64,000 nucleotides of DNA from the NCBI GenBank assembly GCA_905221605.1, contig CAJNDS010002655.1, forward strand, positions 186,001-250,000. Reading direction: 5' to 3'. Source of the DNA: Symbiodinium natans. Taxonomy: Eukaryota > Sar > Dinophyceae > Suessiales > Symbiodiniaceae. Both the position numbers and the translations under genes were made by a program. Positions 11,801 to 18,103 of this stretch are shown piece by piece (the first letter of the stretch is position 1; each line of letters begins with the position of its first letter). The notes under the pieces are model-generated. The model was not told the origin of the DNA. It did not search any database and saw nothing but the letters and a program-made list of their open reading frames with translations.

Positions 11801-14800
11801 CGCATGCTGGCCTCCCGACAAAATGGAAGCTCACCGTGTACAAGTCTATCATTCTGTCAATTTTGGCATATGGCATGGAATCATGTTGTCCTGCACCCTC
11901 TCAGCAAGGCAGAGTTGACTCTCTTCACTTTAAAAATTTGCGTAGGATTTTTCGTGTGAAGTCTTCTTATTATCATCGGGTTTTACAACCGTCGGAGGCT
12001 CCTTGTTCCAATGAATACTTGTCGGAACGTGCAAATGCCTTCACAGTACTTCCCACTCCGTCGCAGCAGTTCTCTTTTAACAGGCTAAAGCTTCTTGGCC
12101 ACATTCTCCGTCACCCTGATACATATGAGGCGACCAGTACTTTTATGCAGTCGAAAGCGTATCGCTTCATCAGCGGAGGGAACAGATCGGGTCGGCCCAG
12201 CTTGCACTGGGCGGAAGTTGCTATGACCGAAGCGTATATGCGGCTACAACATGCAGATACGGATAAGACCCCGGCAGTGGCTGAGATTCACCACCCCTAC
12301 TGGAGTATCCCGTCGCAACAGTTGGTGAAACAGATGCATTCCGCGAGCAGTCTCCCCGGTATGGACAACACTAGGCTCTTCAGACGAATCAACCCAGTCG
12401 CTCAAGATAGACATCTCTGGCAACAGATTACCAAACCTACAAGACAAGTTCGCTGATGCTGCTTTGGTTGATGGGCAAACACCGCTTGCCTTGCACTTGA
12501 AAAAAAAAAAAAAAAAACGTTCCACTCTTCTGACCGACCCATATGCCCTGCTGGATGCCAAGTCCTTAACGTAAAGCGGTTTGCGTTGTGTAGGCGAGCA
12601 TACCTGCGATCTGCAATCCTTGGGTTCTCTTTTCCCGTGCCAGTCCGGCCTGCCTACGGAGAAGTGTCGTATGACGTGCATGATACTTGCGACCTTGAAT
12701 CCTGACCCCGACGCCCTCTTGAGAAGATTGTTGCTTGTGGTTTAATGGATCGCCAGGATTCAGTCTGTGTTTTCTGTGGATGTGCACAGTCAGGCCGCTG
12801 TAGCTGCCTGGTTATCTATAGAACTTATCAAAGCAGGTTCATTGTTGCGACTTACCTACCTATGGCTGAAACAGGCCGGAGCTCATGAAATGCTCAAGGC
12901 CCAACGCAAGCTTTAACGGGTCCAAAGATGAGTGCTAGAGCCGCCAACTCGATACTGCCTGGCAGACCATCGAGATCCGAAACTTTTTGGGCGAGAAGGT
13001 GGTGCGAACTGTGCTGAGCCCAGTACCATCCAGTTCATCCCAGTCCCATCATAAGCCCACATCCTTCGGGCTTTTTTGGCCAGGCTTCTTGTCTGCCAAG
13101 GGGTTAAGCTACGTTAAGATGAAAGAGGGCGTCGGGCCGACGTTGACAGCACGATGGGTAGGACTCGGTGCACACTAAAGCCTGAATTAGGTGCACATGC
13201 TGCCGGGTGTGACAGTGGAGAAGAGCGCCTCCACCAAGGAGACACTGTTAATATTGTTCGGGTTGGGCCAACACATGAAATTTGTTTTTATTTGCGGGTA
13301 GAAAAAATGTATGTACGTATGCCCGAGCTATCGTTTGAAGCTGTCACCCCTGAACAACCACAGTGCACGAGTATGAGCGGTCCATACCCTAAACCCTAAA
13401 CCCTAAACCCTAATTCCTAAACCCTAAACCCTAAACCCTAAACATACTTGTATGGTCAAGTCCAGGAGCTTCGCTAGCTAGGACCCGGCAGCCCGATTAT
13501 TCAGCCCCGGCGAGACAGTGATCCTAAGTGTGTTTCACGCTTCATGCGTACACATGCTGCACATCCCGGAACTTTACGCGAGTACCTAAAGTGCATAAGA
13601 CCTAAGTTCCCCCCTCTCACACTCTTGGTTGCCTTACATATAGACATCCCCCTAAACCCTAAACCCTAAACCCTAAACCCTAAACCCTAAACCCTAAACC
13701 CTAAACCCTATTTCGGGAGAACATTTTTTTTGGGTATTTTTTTTTGTTTTTTTTTGGGTGTTTTTTTTGTTTTGCTTGTTTTTGTTCCTTTAAAGAATAC
13801 CTAAATTAATTCCGGACCCAACCTTAAACCCTAAACCCTAAACCCTAAACCCTAAACCCTAAACCCTAAACCCTAAACCTCTTATGATGGCTCCCCGAAT
13901 CCCTTGTCGTGCCAATTGAGGGTACCGCACTGCGGGGCCGCCCTTACGGGTTTCTCCGGGGTTCAAGGTACCCCGGGTGCTCTGGTTTAGGGTTTAGGGT
14001 TTAGGGTTTAGGGTTTAGGGTTTAGGGTTTAGGGTTTAGGGTTAGCATCATGGGGGCTCTGGGGGTCTTAGGTCTGCAAACGCCTAGAGGGTTCCTCGGG
14101 GTCACGGGCACGCATCGTTTTGTTGCTCAGATCCGACATCTCATATCGAAATGATGGGTGTGACCGCAAAGCTCTTCGCGAAGACGGAAGCTCCGCTGGA
14201 AAAGGGGCATCCGGAAATAGAAGGACCAACCCATAGGCATTGCCACAAGCCAACATCCTCGGACGTCTCGTTCCTACCGGCTTATATGGGGTCAACGTCT
14301 GCAGGGTGCCTTTGAAGGGTCCTGAGCTTCCTGCAAGGTCTGTGGGCCGGAACCTAGGTCCCCAAACATCACTGCTTCCGGGGGGCCCATGGTCAAGGAA
14401 AGAAGAAGTTGCCGTTTGCAAACTCGCCGAAAGGAATTCGATTTTTAGCTCTCAGAAAATCATCGTCGGTTTAGGGTTTAGGGTTTAGGGTTTAGGGTCA
14501 CCCCAGGGTGCCAGCCCGAATCGTCCCACAGGATGAGCTGGTCGTTAGCGGTGCGGACATCGAGCTCACCGGCCAGTCGGCCGCGCTGATCCACCAGCCG
14601 CAGCCTTGGAAGCGGCAGGTTGAGAAGCTTTCGGGGTTTAGGGTTTAGGTTTGAGGTTTGAGGGTTGAGGGTTGAGGGTTGAGGTTTGAGGGTTGAGGGT
14701 TTAGGGTTTAGGTTTGAGGGTTGAGGGTTGAGGGTTTAGGGTTGAGGGTGGAGGGTCGAGGGCCTTGAGGGTTTGGAAGCCTAGCATGTCGTTGTTGAGT

Positions 14801-15832
14801 TTGGGGGTGGCTGGCTTCGGACGCCGTTTCATACAGATCGGCAGCTGTTGCGTTCTGAGTTGCCCACCCCAACGCGTATCACTTCGCGTAAACTTGACCG
14901 AAATCTTTCCTCAACGATTGCACCAACCTCGAACCGTACTGCCATTCTACTGCCGTACCATGCCGTACCTACTTCGAACCCTGAACCTTACGCCCTAAAT
15001 CCGACCTAAACCCTAAAGGGTGCTGGCGTTTTGTCCGGGGAAGGAGACGGGAAAGCAGACCACAGGGCTAAACGCCCCACACCAGAGGGAGGGAGGGAGG
15101 GAGGCACCCCACACGAGGGAAAGGACCCGGGAAACAGACCCAACACCTTCAAGCCCTCTATGTGGTCCTGGGTCGACGTATACCCTGCCCCAGCCCCTGA
15201 ACACCTGCCCACCTACCTACCCAAAGCGTACCAAATCAACCTCCTTACCAAAGCCTTTCTTCAGCCTTTCCAAAGCAACTTTCCAAATCAAAACCTTACC
15301 TACTTACACCCCCCTGGCCTTGCCTTTCAAGTGGTCCGGGAGCAGCCTCGCACCCAGAAGGAGAAGGGAAAGCAGACCACGTGGCCAAACACCGCACGCC
15401 GAAGACTCCACCACAACCCAAACCACAGAGTCACAGAGGAAGGAAGGACGCCACCATGGGGGCGGCTGCCGACCTCATTGTGCTGCTCCCCTAAACCCTA
15501 TATCCTAAGATCCTTTGCTACCTTGACTTGCAATCCAAGCCACGGCGAGTGGCGGAGGACTGTGCAGTCCACTGCGTCCTTGTGGCAATCAAAACGCCCG
15601 CCCACGCTGAGCAAATCGGCGGCAGACTCTCAAACGCGTCTGAAAGCTTGACGAAGAGGCCGAATCCTTTATAAGACCATGCAACCCCAAGCAAGCAGCA
15701 CACGACCTCGACTCTTACCTCAAAATCAGCACCGCGAGGTCCTGCCTCTGCAAGAAGAAGGATATCCGAAAGTTCTTGGACGGTATCTACGTCGCCTCTC
15801 ATGGTGTCAAGGAGGCGAGCCCGGTTGTTTAG
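2827..15832 (+). CDS. RPL9: 60S ribosomal protein L9 (uL6), 11 exons, 192 aa
   Basis: This gene encodes a large-subunit ribosomal protein of the uL6 family. Exons are 2827-2847, 3053-3074, 3822-3856, 4482-4562, 5071-5122, 5485-5516, 5660-5743, 12966-13010, 13191-13238, 14532-14596 and 15739-15832. They sum to 579 nt (192 codons plus TAG), all phases agree, and the product follows human RPL9 end to end. Landmarks are MKTLLTE at the start, VKGKHGELKRDF, VCSHISNLF, YKMRLVYAHFPIN, IEIRNFLGEK, MLPGV, SAALIHQ and KKKDIRKFLDGIYV. Intron donors are GC, GT, GT, GC, GT, GC, GC, GT, GA and GC; acceptors are AG, usually followed by G. Intron 7 contains a whole LINE and nine introns contain TTTAGGG-type tracts. 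The exact boundary of exons 5/6 is the least certain. I see no inactivating change, so the gene is probably functional. Confidence 0.93.
2878..2945 (+). repeat. Long G homopolymer block in RPL9 intron 1
   Basis: Runs of about 23, 9 and 19 G are separated by TTT. Intron 1 starts 30 nt upstream. The sequence could form G-quadruplexes; homopolymer length may be inexact in the assembly. Confidence 0.9.
2956..2990 (+). repeat. TTTAGGG tract, RPL9 intron 1
   Basis: A short degenerate TTTAGGG array in intron 1. Confidence 0.85.
3053..3074 (+). CDS. RPL9: RPL9 exon 2
   Basis: A 22-nt micro-exon coding EILKVPK plus one base. It follows a CAG acceptor and has a GT donor. Confidence 0.85.
3474..3560 (-). 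repeat. CCCTAAA tract, RPL9 intron 2
   Basis: A near-perfect CCCTAAA array of about 12 units. Confidence 0.95.
3672..3702 (+). repeat. TTTAGGG tract, RPL9 intron 2
   Basis: About four units in the orientation opposite to the tract 110 nt upstream. Confidence 0.93.
3822..3856 (+). CDS. RPL9: RPL9 exon 3
   Basis: A 35-nt exon coding VNIKIKSKVVE, completing the split Gly codon. The donor is GTGAGC. Confidence 0.88.
4129..4274 (-). repeat. CCCTAAA tract, RPL9 intron 3
   Basis: A perfect array of about 20 units, the longest in the gene. Confidence 0.97.
4482..4562 (+). CDS. RPL9: RPL9 exon 4
   Basis: 27 codons from VKGKHGELKRDF to DGGKK, matching the first uL6 fold repeat. The acceptor is CAG and the donor GC. 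Confidence 0.92.
4788..4857 (+). repeat. TTTAGGG tract, RPL9 intron 4
   Basis: About ten perfect units. Confidence 0.97.
5071..5122 (+). CDS. RPL9: RPL9 exon 5
   Basis: 52 nt coding VIARMYFAKSKQ and five more residues. It is preceded by a T-rich tract and CAG. It aligns with the human KWWGNRKE region; the 3' boundary was chosen by phase. Confidence 0.75.
5272..5468. repeat. 28-bp inverted repeat enclosing a CCCTAAA tract, RPL9 intron 5
   Basis: Bases 5272-5299 and 5441-5468 are perfect reverse complements. Between them lie a short AT microsatellite (about 5321-5337) and a CCCTAAA array (5338-5433). The whole unit resembles a small foldback element carrying telomere repeats. Confidence 0.93.
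5338..5433 (-). repeat. CCCTAAA tract inside the inverted repeat
   Basis: About 13 near-perfect units. Confidence 0.97.
5485..5516 (+). CDS. RPL9: RPL9 exon 6
   Basis: 32 nt coding VCSHISNLFE, the counterpart of human ICSHVQNMIK. The donor is GC. Confidence 0.85.
5554..5589 (+). repeat. TTTAGGG tract, RPL9 intron 6
   Basis: Five units inside an intron of only 143 nt. Confidence 0.95.
5660..5743 (+). CDS. RPL9: RPL9 exon 7
   Basis: 28 codons including FEYKMRLVYAHFPIN, the best conserved stretch. The GC donor is followed within 16 nt by a TTTAGGG tract, and about 70 nt further on by the LINE. Confidence 0.95.
5759..5797 (+). repeat. TTTAGGG tract at the 5' edge of the LINE insertion, RPL9 intron 7
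   Basis: Five units with one TTCAGGG variant. They end 5 bp before the upstream copy of the LINE target-site duplication. Confidence 0.95.
5802..5814 (+). repeat. LINE target-site duplication, upstream copy
   Basis: ACGTTCCACTCTT. The same 13-mer follows the poly(A) tail at 12517-12529; its first A could belong to the tail. Confidence 0.92.
5905..7701 (+). CDS. LINE ORF1, RNA-binding-like protein
   Basis: 598 residues, presumed to be the nucleic-acid-binding protein that coats the LINE RNA. The middle (about residues 205-290) reads like an RRM-type fold: a hydrophobic VLLHNIPPF strand, then ILRVVFLQM and FVIAFRKGARYW. The C-terminal quarter is low-complexity: a G/K-rich run around residues 490-510 (KGKGKSGKGRG) followed by an RD/RDVRD-rich tail, both typical of RNA-binding tails. 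There is no cysteine knuckle. The first ATG of the open frame was taken as the start. The frame stops at TGA and is then in register with ORF2. The family is recognised by position and composition rather than by a named domain. Confidence 0.85.
   Translation: MQMISSSVSVEYHPDDQIFLVHRLPDGSEKRELTTSMIVDAMFEVKKRAAVSNLSDISQITGTAPAGPIKEEEVDYSSLEWGDMDPNYRRELEKRPEVKAALQRFKRQSKAARLTPSGEFMEFHTAEIPAPDNPPTLAEDFKQREMTGDTLDSAIKFYHERHVQPSFNMLADAVTAMSNRKAPCVLQALNLHQMQLSNLEGEICQRTVLLHNIPPFANYSSIQGNLQFLCGVAGLDFHHAVQSCSTHILSPNAAILRVVFLQMQGSREFVIAFRKGARYWRDYQDRGNDRKIRVEKDVPFSTRLERQPYYALLDMLSDISPPPYGSTSFRTDLSSLQIKTPEECDEDMVLAQVVYLPFRGEFRCILLVQPDLVTSLQSSFGRHFNERMMSTLILLQAITHASTHTTTLARFHHTSSFDYSNVGPEEAFHMFPYSIEHNVLDPALADKLRTDPGFIHKGYGGLGQVVNSAQFARGTNPADYGPGVGSHGGDKRKGYAKGKGKSGKGRGSSTFHDPQMRDRDVDMEFQGSRDNRRRASNHREEYDEDFGSDERFYRHQDRRGFRDVRDARRDVRDDRRDVRDRSPSQHRQPRRYQYQRDW
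7699..7706 (+). promoter_or_regulatory. TGA-CTA stop context between ORF1 and ORF2, possible readthrough signal
   Basis: ORF1 ends TGG-TGA-CTA and the same frame stays open through eight codons to the ORF2 ATG at 7726. UGA followed by CUA is a known leaky stop context in other systems. Readthrough here is inference; reinitiation 24 nt downstream is the alternative. Confidence 0.4.
7726..12456 (+). CDS. LINE ORF2: APE endonuclease - RNase H - reverse transcriptase
   Basis: 1576 residues. The first 325 or so are basic and unrecognised. The endonuclease/exonuclease/phosphatase domain follows at about 328-590, with SWNVEGL, the MQETHA glutamate, MGDFN near 470 and an SRHLPI ending in the usual SDH place. 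An RNase H domain at about 643-805 shows YTDGS, the NTAELQAL glutamate, YTDSQ and SHVGIPGNEYAD, so all four acidic positions look present. The reverse transcriptase at about 995-1290 has GKAPGPDEIPAELIK, NYRPVSL, FLDWSKAFDSL, RGVRQGCPLSPYLF and the catalytic YADD. A C-terminal region of about 280 residues, with no clear CCHC, closes the protein. Placing RNase H between endonuclease and RT is unusual, since other LINE clades with RNase H carry it after RT. No stop or frameshift interrupts it. Confidence 0.95.
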   Translation: MLLYSLPAPMMQIRLDAPDTAMSMRLQSNALAPMMQIRLGAPNTVIRERLQSYAHTVTTVRLLALEGRSGQRIRMPILFSGAACKWHAAATRISAATRSVCLNDYCSRKKRNRIMHSLRGNWYTIRDWQKPHYKSRMWQTCTNLYNGMKVFKFVEYSDCFEAFVYRRGIYYVFCSDSYSSPKMYYSLRKAVTSSRGEPGCRRRHADPLLHSVISSLRVTTSGSENRNAFGGHSHRGFRSAEAVDRRLLKYRSSRAEARRSYRAHSKGWGNGKADHPFLMPPPPQPRAAVYERTRKQIKPHQHQANNASLCRLVLSSAVAPCKLFARSLRLASWNVEGLREIAKYDQIFSFMQKQSVHLLAMQETHASNPQEFSKSGFLVLHSAAPTSPNHGVGFIVSPELRPYVKSFLPISPRLCSVEINTSPKPLLVYCAYAPSLVQDAAEDVRRKREFWDMFTEQLVDVSSPENLLVMGDFNSRLDPQLDSTGVHIGPTVWGKRLSIDTSERDNAIHLLEVLQSFDLKLPQTFMQNRPARRVTYKETTCSDHFLERPNVSEWTTLDYVITALAPVFAVEDISSHFQQAVNSRHLPIICSIGVALPARRPPPSTPPLPDYTQTSQYYDKLESSLLSLCNHSFDPVASVEGHVLAYTDGSCPNNRVISQTNPAGWGFVVSPILLAFALHPKPTSDWITSHGKVRTNPDFPEFAGAEVSSNNTAELQALIELFDYLLYFSGFPEGQRIHVYTDSQYVLDILRARSLPATHYRLISRLQRYWVAMRITFNVHVDKVPSHVGIPGNEYADRVAYSGNFSLGRTGRFSQPHSRSLRPPEFNLDLTNWDSLSVQEQNVFLRQAISEAKELIPALPLTPHKPWISKTTLGLIAELRDAGGLAPEDVKAFRKRIKASARKDKKTFVHTRLSIDYESTPTQWTTLRNLRRGFTPKPPGIRDTSGKLRPTKQRAEVFREYLANHVWKCGEEVFQPRPPLHPVIPEIYRLFTEEDLYQCLKALQTGKAPGPDEIPAELIKRAPYIVRVFLLSHYNKCLTSASIPDAWRLSNVVMLVKDVKKDTLSLDNYRPVSLSDCFYKIYASLLQKRLAFYIDPRIRDSQFGFRRGRSAAQPIHILRRLIETHERQVSPLHVLFLDWSKAFDSLSFAAIEQSLVRLGVPDPFVRAVMSIYQSPQFRVRDSGCISQQGSQSRGVRQGCPLSPYLFDVVLTCLFHDVECSYERQFGVLTGVLNIPSRLWDLEYADDTVLLSRSSLQLTRLLHLLQHHALQFGLQLNLDKCKHLQLHSENRVSYAPDPGADCSCSCCNGGRRAATEYVPLAEEVKYLGIFLDATCNSRSTTSKRISRAVHASKLLKPFFTHAGLPTKWKLTVYKSIILSILAYGMESCCPAPSQQGRVDSLHFKNLRRIFRVKSSYYHRVLQPSEAPCSNEYLSERANAFTVLPTPSQQFSFNRLKLLGHILRHPDTYEATSTFMQSKAYRFISGGNRSGRPSLHWAEVAMTEAYMRLQHADTDKTPAVAEIHHPYWSIPSQQLVKQMHSASSLPGMDNTRLFRRINPVAQDRHLWQQITKPTRQVR
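7749..7890 (+). repeat. 72-bp tandem duplication at the start of ORF2
   Basis: Two imperfect copies begin at 7749 and 7821. Both start acctatgatgcagatacgg and end in related cttcagtctnatgc text, so the period is 72 bp and in frame (24 codons). Confidence 0.8.
12500..12516 (+). other. LINE poly(A) tail
   Basis: A run of A directly before the downstream target-site duplication. Confidence 0.93.
12517..12529 (+). repeat. LINE target-site duplication, downstream copy
   Basis: ACGTTCCACTCTT, identical to 5802-5814. Confidence 0.92.
12966..13010 (+). CDS. RPL9: RPL9 exon 8
   Basis: 15 codons, TIEIRNFLGEKVVRT, resuming the reading frame after the LINE-bearing intron. Confidence 0.93.
13191..13238 (+). 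CDS. RPL9: RPL9 exon 9
   Basis: 16 codons, VHMLPGVTVEKSASTK. Continuity with exon 10 requires a GA donor (GAGACA). Confidence 0.92.
13387..13444 (-). repeat. CCCTAAA tract, RPL9 intron 9
   Basis: About eight units with one variant. Confidence 0.95.
13649..13710 (-). repeat. CCCTAAA tract, RPL9 intron 9
   Basis: About eight to nine perfect units. Confidence 0.95.
13822..13879 (-). repeat. CCCTAAA tract, RPL9 intron 9
   Basis: About eight units. Confidence 0.95.
13985..14043 (+). repeat. TTTAGGG tract, RPL9 intron 9
   Basis: About eight perfect units, orientation reversed relative to the preceding three tracts. Confidence 0.95.
14469..14498 (+). repeat. TTTAGGG tract, RPL9 intron 9
   Basis: Four units, 34 nt before exon 10. 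Confidence 0.93.
14532..14596 (+). CDS. RPL9: RPL9 exon 10
   Basis: 65 nt coding DELVVSGADIEL through SAALIHQ. It aligns with human DELILEGNDIEL. The donor is GC. Confidence 0.92.
14634..14760 (+). repeat. Degenerate TTTAGGG / TTGAGGG array, RPL9 intron 10
   Basis: A mixture of TTTAGGG, TTTGAGG and TTGAGGG units. Confidence 0.9.
15739..15832 (+). CDS. RPL9: RPL9 exon 11 and stop
   Basis: Codes SCLCKKKDIRKFLDGIYV and a short divergent tail ending at TAG. Confidence 0.92.
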
Positions 15833-17300
15833 GGTGGAGGAGCAGTTGTGGTAGTGAGTTTGCGGACGTGAGGCATCTTGGTCCTGTTGAGAAAGGATAG
15901 GTTGAAGACTTCCGAATTGTTGGATAGATGAAAAAGACAGGGTTGTCAACGCTGATAGCTGATGGCCTGAGGTGGCCATTGATTTGAGATTCAGCGAGTG
16001 GTTCTGTCATGTGAGTGGGTTTTCTGCTCTCCATAGTTACTTTCAAAGCGCAGATCGAACCCTTTGACATGCGCCAGGACTGAGATGTCACCTGGCAGCT
16101 ACTGGTGCGCGGCGCGTGAGAGTGGTGGAACAAAAAGCTCGCCTTGCTGTGAAGTAGGGTTGTGGCATGTAGTGGTGTGGGTTTCATTAGATTTTATCAC
16201 GTAGCTTTTTTTCTCCTACACGGCGCGAGCTCCTCACAAAACTGGCACGTTCTGAGCTTGAGAGTCGCATCCATGCCATGTTTTCGGCCCAGCTCAACGG
16301 AAGTGGCTCGAGGCACCGGTCGTCGGTAGTCCAATGCGCAGTAAGAAGAACACCTGTTTGGAAAGCTCCGACAGGATCATGTGCAAGCCGAGTTTTTTGT
16401 CGGTTCGTCCCGCCATGGGCGACCGCATGCCCTCGTTTGACTTAGCTACGCGTTCTGTCTCCGTCGACAGACCCATCGGTCCACGGAATTCACATTCAAT
16501 GTGCAGTGGGTAGGCACCATGGTTGATTGTGGACACGTGTCGACACCGAAGGGAATCGTGGACACGTCGGTCACTTGTTCAATTGACACGATATCGAAGG
16601 AACGCAGGGAACGACGGGAGGAGCGAAGTTAAGAGAAAGCTTTCACAATCAGAATGGGCACTGGTAGACGTGCTGACGACAAAGTGAAGGACTGCAAATT
16701 CGGCACGGAAGGCTCGGAACTGTGCTCTGGACTTCTGCCTGTCTTCTCGTTTCGGGGATCATTGCCGGGTGCCCACGGGGCCGAGCATGTCAGGGCCACT
16801 GGGGTGGCTTGTGGTTTTGCAGGGGGGTTGGGGCGCCGAAATGCCTGGCGAGAGGGCCGCTGGCCACTTCGTGATCTTCGGATCCATCACCAATGGCAGA
16901 CAGAAAAATATGCAGAGGAAAATGCAGGAGCACGGTTCGAGAGTGTCTGTATATGTTTTGGGCCACGGTTGAATTTTGCAACTTGACCCAGGCAAATAGC
17001 ACTACTCAAGGTTGCCCTTCGGTACCATTCGGTGTCCTTGTTTTTCCTTGATGTTACAGATGAGTTGCATCGCACGTGGAAGGATACGACTCAGGGGCAA
17101 AAGAACGTGTGACAACAGTTGACAACATTAGACAACATTAGACAACATTAGACAACATTTGGCAACATTTGACAAACATGTTGCAACTTGGGATAGCTGA
17201 GTTGCTGACCGGCGACCCTTAGCGTCTTAGCCAGTATTCAGCAGCTTTCTGTTCGGGGCAATGTGGAAATGGCCAACGGTCGGTGTGCTGAGCGAAGGCC
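15833..17300. other. RPL9 3' flank, no recognised gene
   Basis: This holds the presumed RPL9 3' UTR and intergenic DNA. A minus-strand reading at 16294-16536 is open for 80 codons and looks fairly protein-like but matches nothing I know. A short tandem repeat lies at about 17110-17180. Confidence 0.4.
17110..17185 (+). repeat. Short tandem repeat of gacaacatta type
   Basis: Roughly six 10-11-nt units (gacaacatta, ggcaacattt and variants) in a row. Confidence 0.85.
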
Positions 17301-17915
17301 ATGCGGCGTCTGCGCGTGAAGAAAATCATACGTCAGCGGGTCAGGAAAGCTAAGTTGCGATTGGCAACTTTACGAAGCAAGGCAAAAGAGCAAGGAGCAC
17401 TGGCCAAGAAGGCAAGTTCATCATGCGCACTGGTGGCTCAAGCGCCGAGCACAACTCGGGACAGGCTGGTGCACGAGTGTCGAGGGTTGCTCCATTTTCT
17501 TTGGCTTCATCATAGCCACCCTTTCGATCGGCGACCAAGCGAAATCATGAAGCGTCACCCTACTGGTGAGTGGGATATCGGTTTTGACTTGTGGTTTGAT
17601 TGGGACAGCGTGCAGCCCGTCACCCACACAGTCAGTGGAATGCCGAATGGTGTGTGGGGGGACACCAGCAGCTCTTGGTTGCGTGTGGAGTTGAAAGACA
17701 TGGACGGCCCACCCATGGAAGATTCACATGCTTGGTGCGAGCCAATTGTGGGCTATCATGGCACCAGATGGCCAAAGTTGCCGTGGATTTTGCAGCAGAA
17801 ACGCTTGCGTGCTGGGCCGCGCATAGCTGGTGGGACGCGTGGCGTTTGGAGCTCCACCAGCTTCCAAGTTGCAGATCTTTGGGCAGCAATTGCGAGCAAC
17901 ACTGCTGAGCAATAG
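17301..17915 (+). CDS. Small protein with an ADP-ribosyltransferase-like HGT motif
   Basis: 204 codons from ATG with no interruption. The first 40 residues are strongly basic (KKIIRQRVRKAKLRL). The C-terminal third contains VGYHGTRW, followed by LPWILQQKRLRAG and GVWSSTSF. This resembles the start of the PARP/Tpt1-type fold, where a Y/W-H-G-T motif binds NAD and is followed by a helix and a G-V-x-x-S/T strand. The ORF ends soon after, so a complete catalytic domain is not visible; it may be one exon of a longer gene or a fragment. It has no recognisable neighbours. The assignment is by motif only. Confidence 0.4.
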   Translation: MRRLRVKKIIRQRVRKAKLRLATLRSKAKEQGALAKKASSSCALVAQAPSTTRDRLVHECRGLLHFLWLHHSHPFDRRPSEIMKRHPTGEWDIGFDLWFDWDSVQPVTHTVSGMPNGVWGDTSSSWLRVELKDMDGPPMEDSHAWCEPIVGYHGTRWPKLPWILQQKRLRAGPRIAGGTRGVWSSTSFQVADLWAAIASNTAEQ

Positions 17916-17966
17916 ACACCCTCTTAGCTTTAGATGACCAGCCTGCGTTCTTGAGCCAGCACTGAT

Positions 17967-18052
17967 GCTACTGATTGCTTAAGAACCCCCCCAAAAAATA
18001 AGTCCTCCTCATAAGCGTTGTGTTTTTTGGAGGTTCTTAAGCAAATAGTAGG
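17967..18052. repeat. Foldback (inverted repeat) next to a CCCTAAA tract
   Basis: About 22 bp at 17967-17988 match the reverse complement of about 18031-18052 with two mismatches. The inner part is ttgcttaagaacc versus ggttcttaagcaa. A short c/a-rich against t/g-rich extension lengthens the stem. The right arm abuts the telomere-like tract. Confidence 0.85.
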
Positions 18053-18053
18053 A

Positions 18054-18103
18054 TACCCTAAACCCTAAACCCTAAACCCTAAACCCTAAACCCTAAACCC
18101 TAA
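18054..18103 (-). repeat. CCCTAAA tract
   Basis: Seven perfect units directly after the foldback. Confidence 0.95.

Larger units (their letters stand above)
5815..12516 (+). mobile_element. Complete non-LTR retrotransposon (LINE) in RPL9 intron 7
   Basis: The element is bounded by a 13-bp target-site duplication and ends in about 17 A residues, as expected for target-primed reverse transcription. It has about 90 nt of 5' UTR, ORF1 (5905-7701), ORF2 (7726-12456) and about 45 nt of 3' UTR before the poly(A). Both ORFs are open, so the copy is young and could be autonomous. It lies in the same orientation as RPL9 and enlarges intron 7 to more than 7 kb. The enzyme order in ORF2 is APE-type endonuclease, RNase H, reverse transcriptase. 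Confidence 0.93.
13239..14531 (+). other. RPL9 intron 9
   Basis: A 1.3-kb intron with a GA donor. It contains five telomere-like tracts: 13387-13444, 13649-13710 and 13822-13879 (CCCTAAA), then 13985-14043 and 14469-14498 (TTTAGGG). It also holds a T-rich stretch at about 13725-13790. ORFs found inside it are not supported as genes. Confidence 0.8.

Noticed and set aside
15020-15651. Long plus-strand ORFs in RPL9 intron 10
   Set aside because: They lie inside a well-supported intron, are Pro/Thr-rich low-complexity and show no motif.
15518-15979. 153-codon minus-strand ORF
   Set aside because: It overlaps RPL9 exon 11 on the opposite strand and has no recognisable content.
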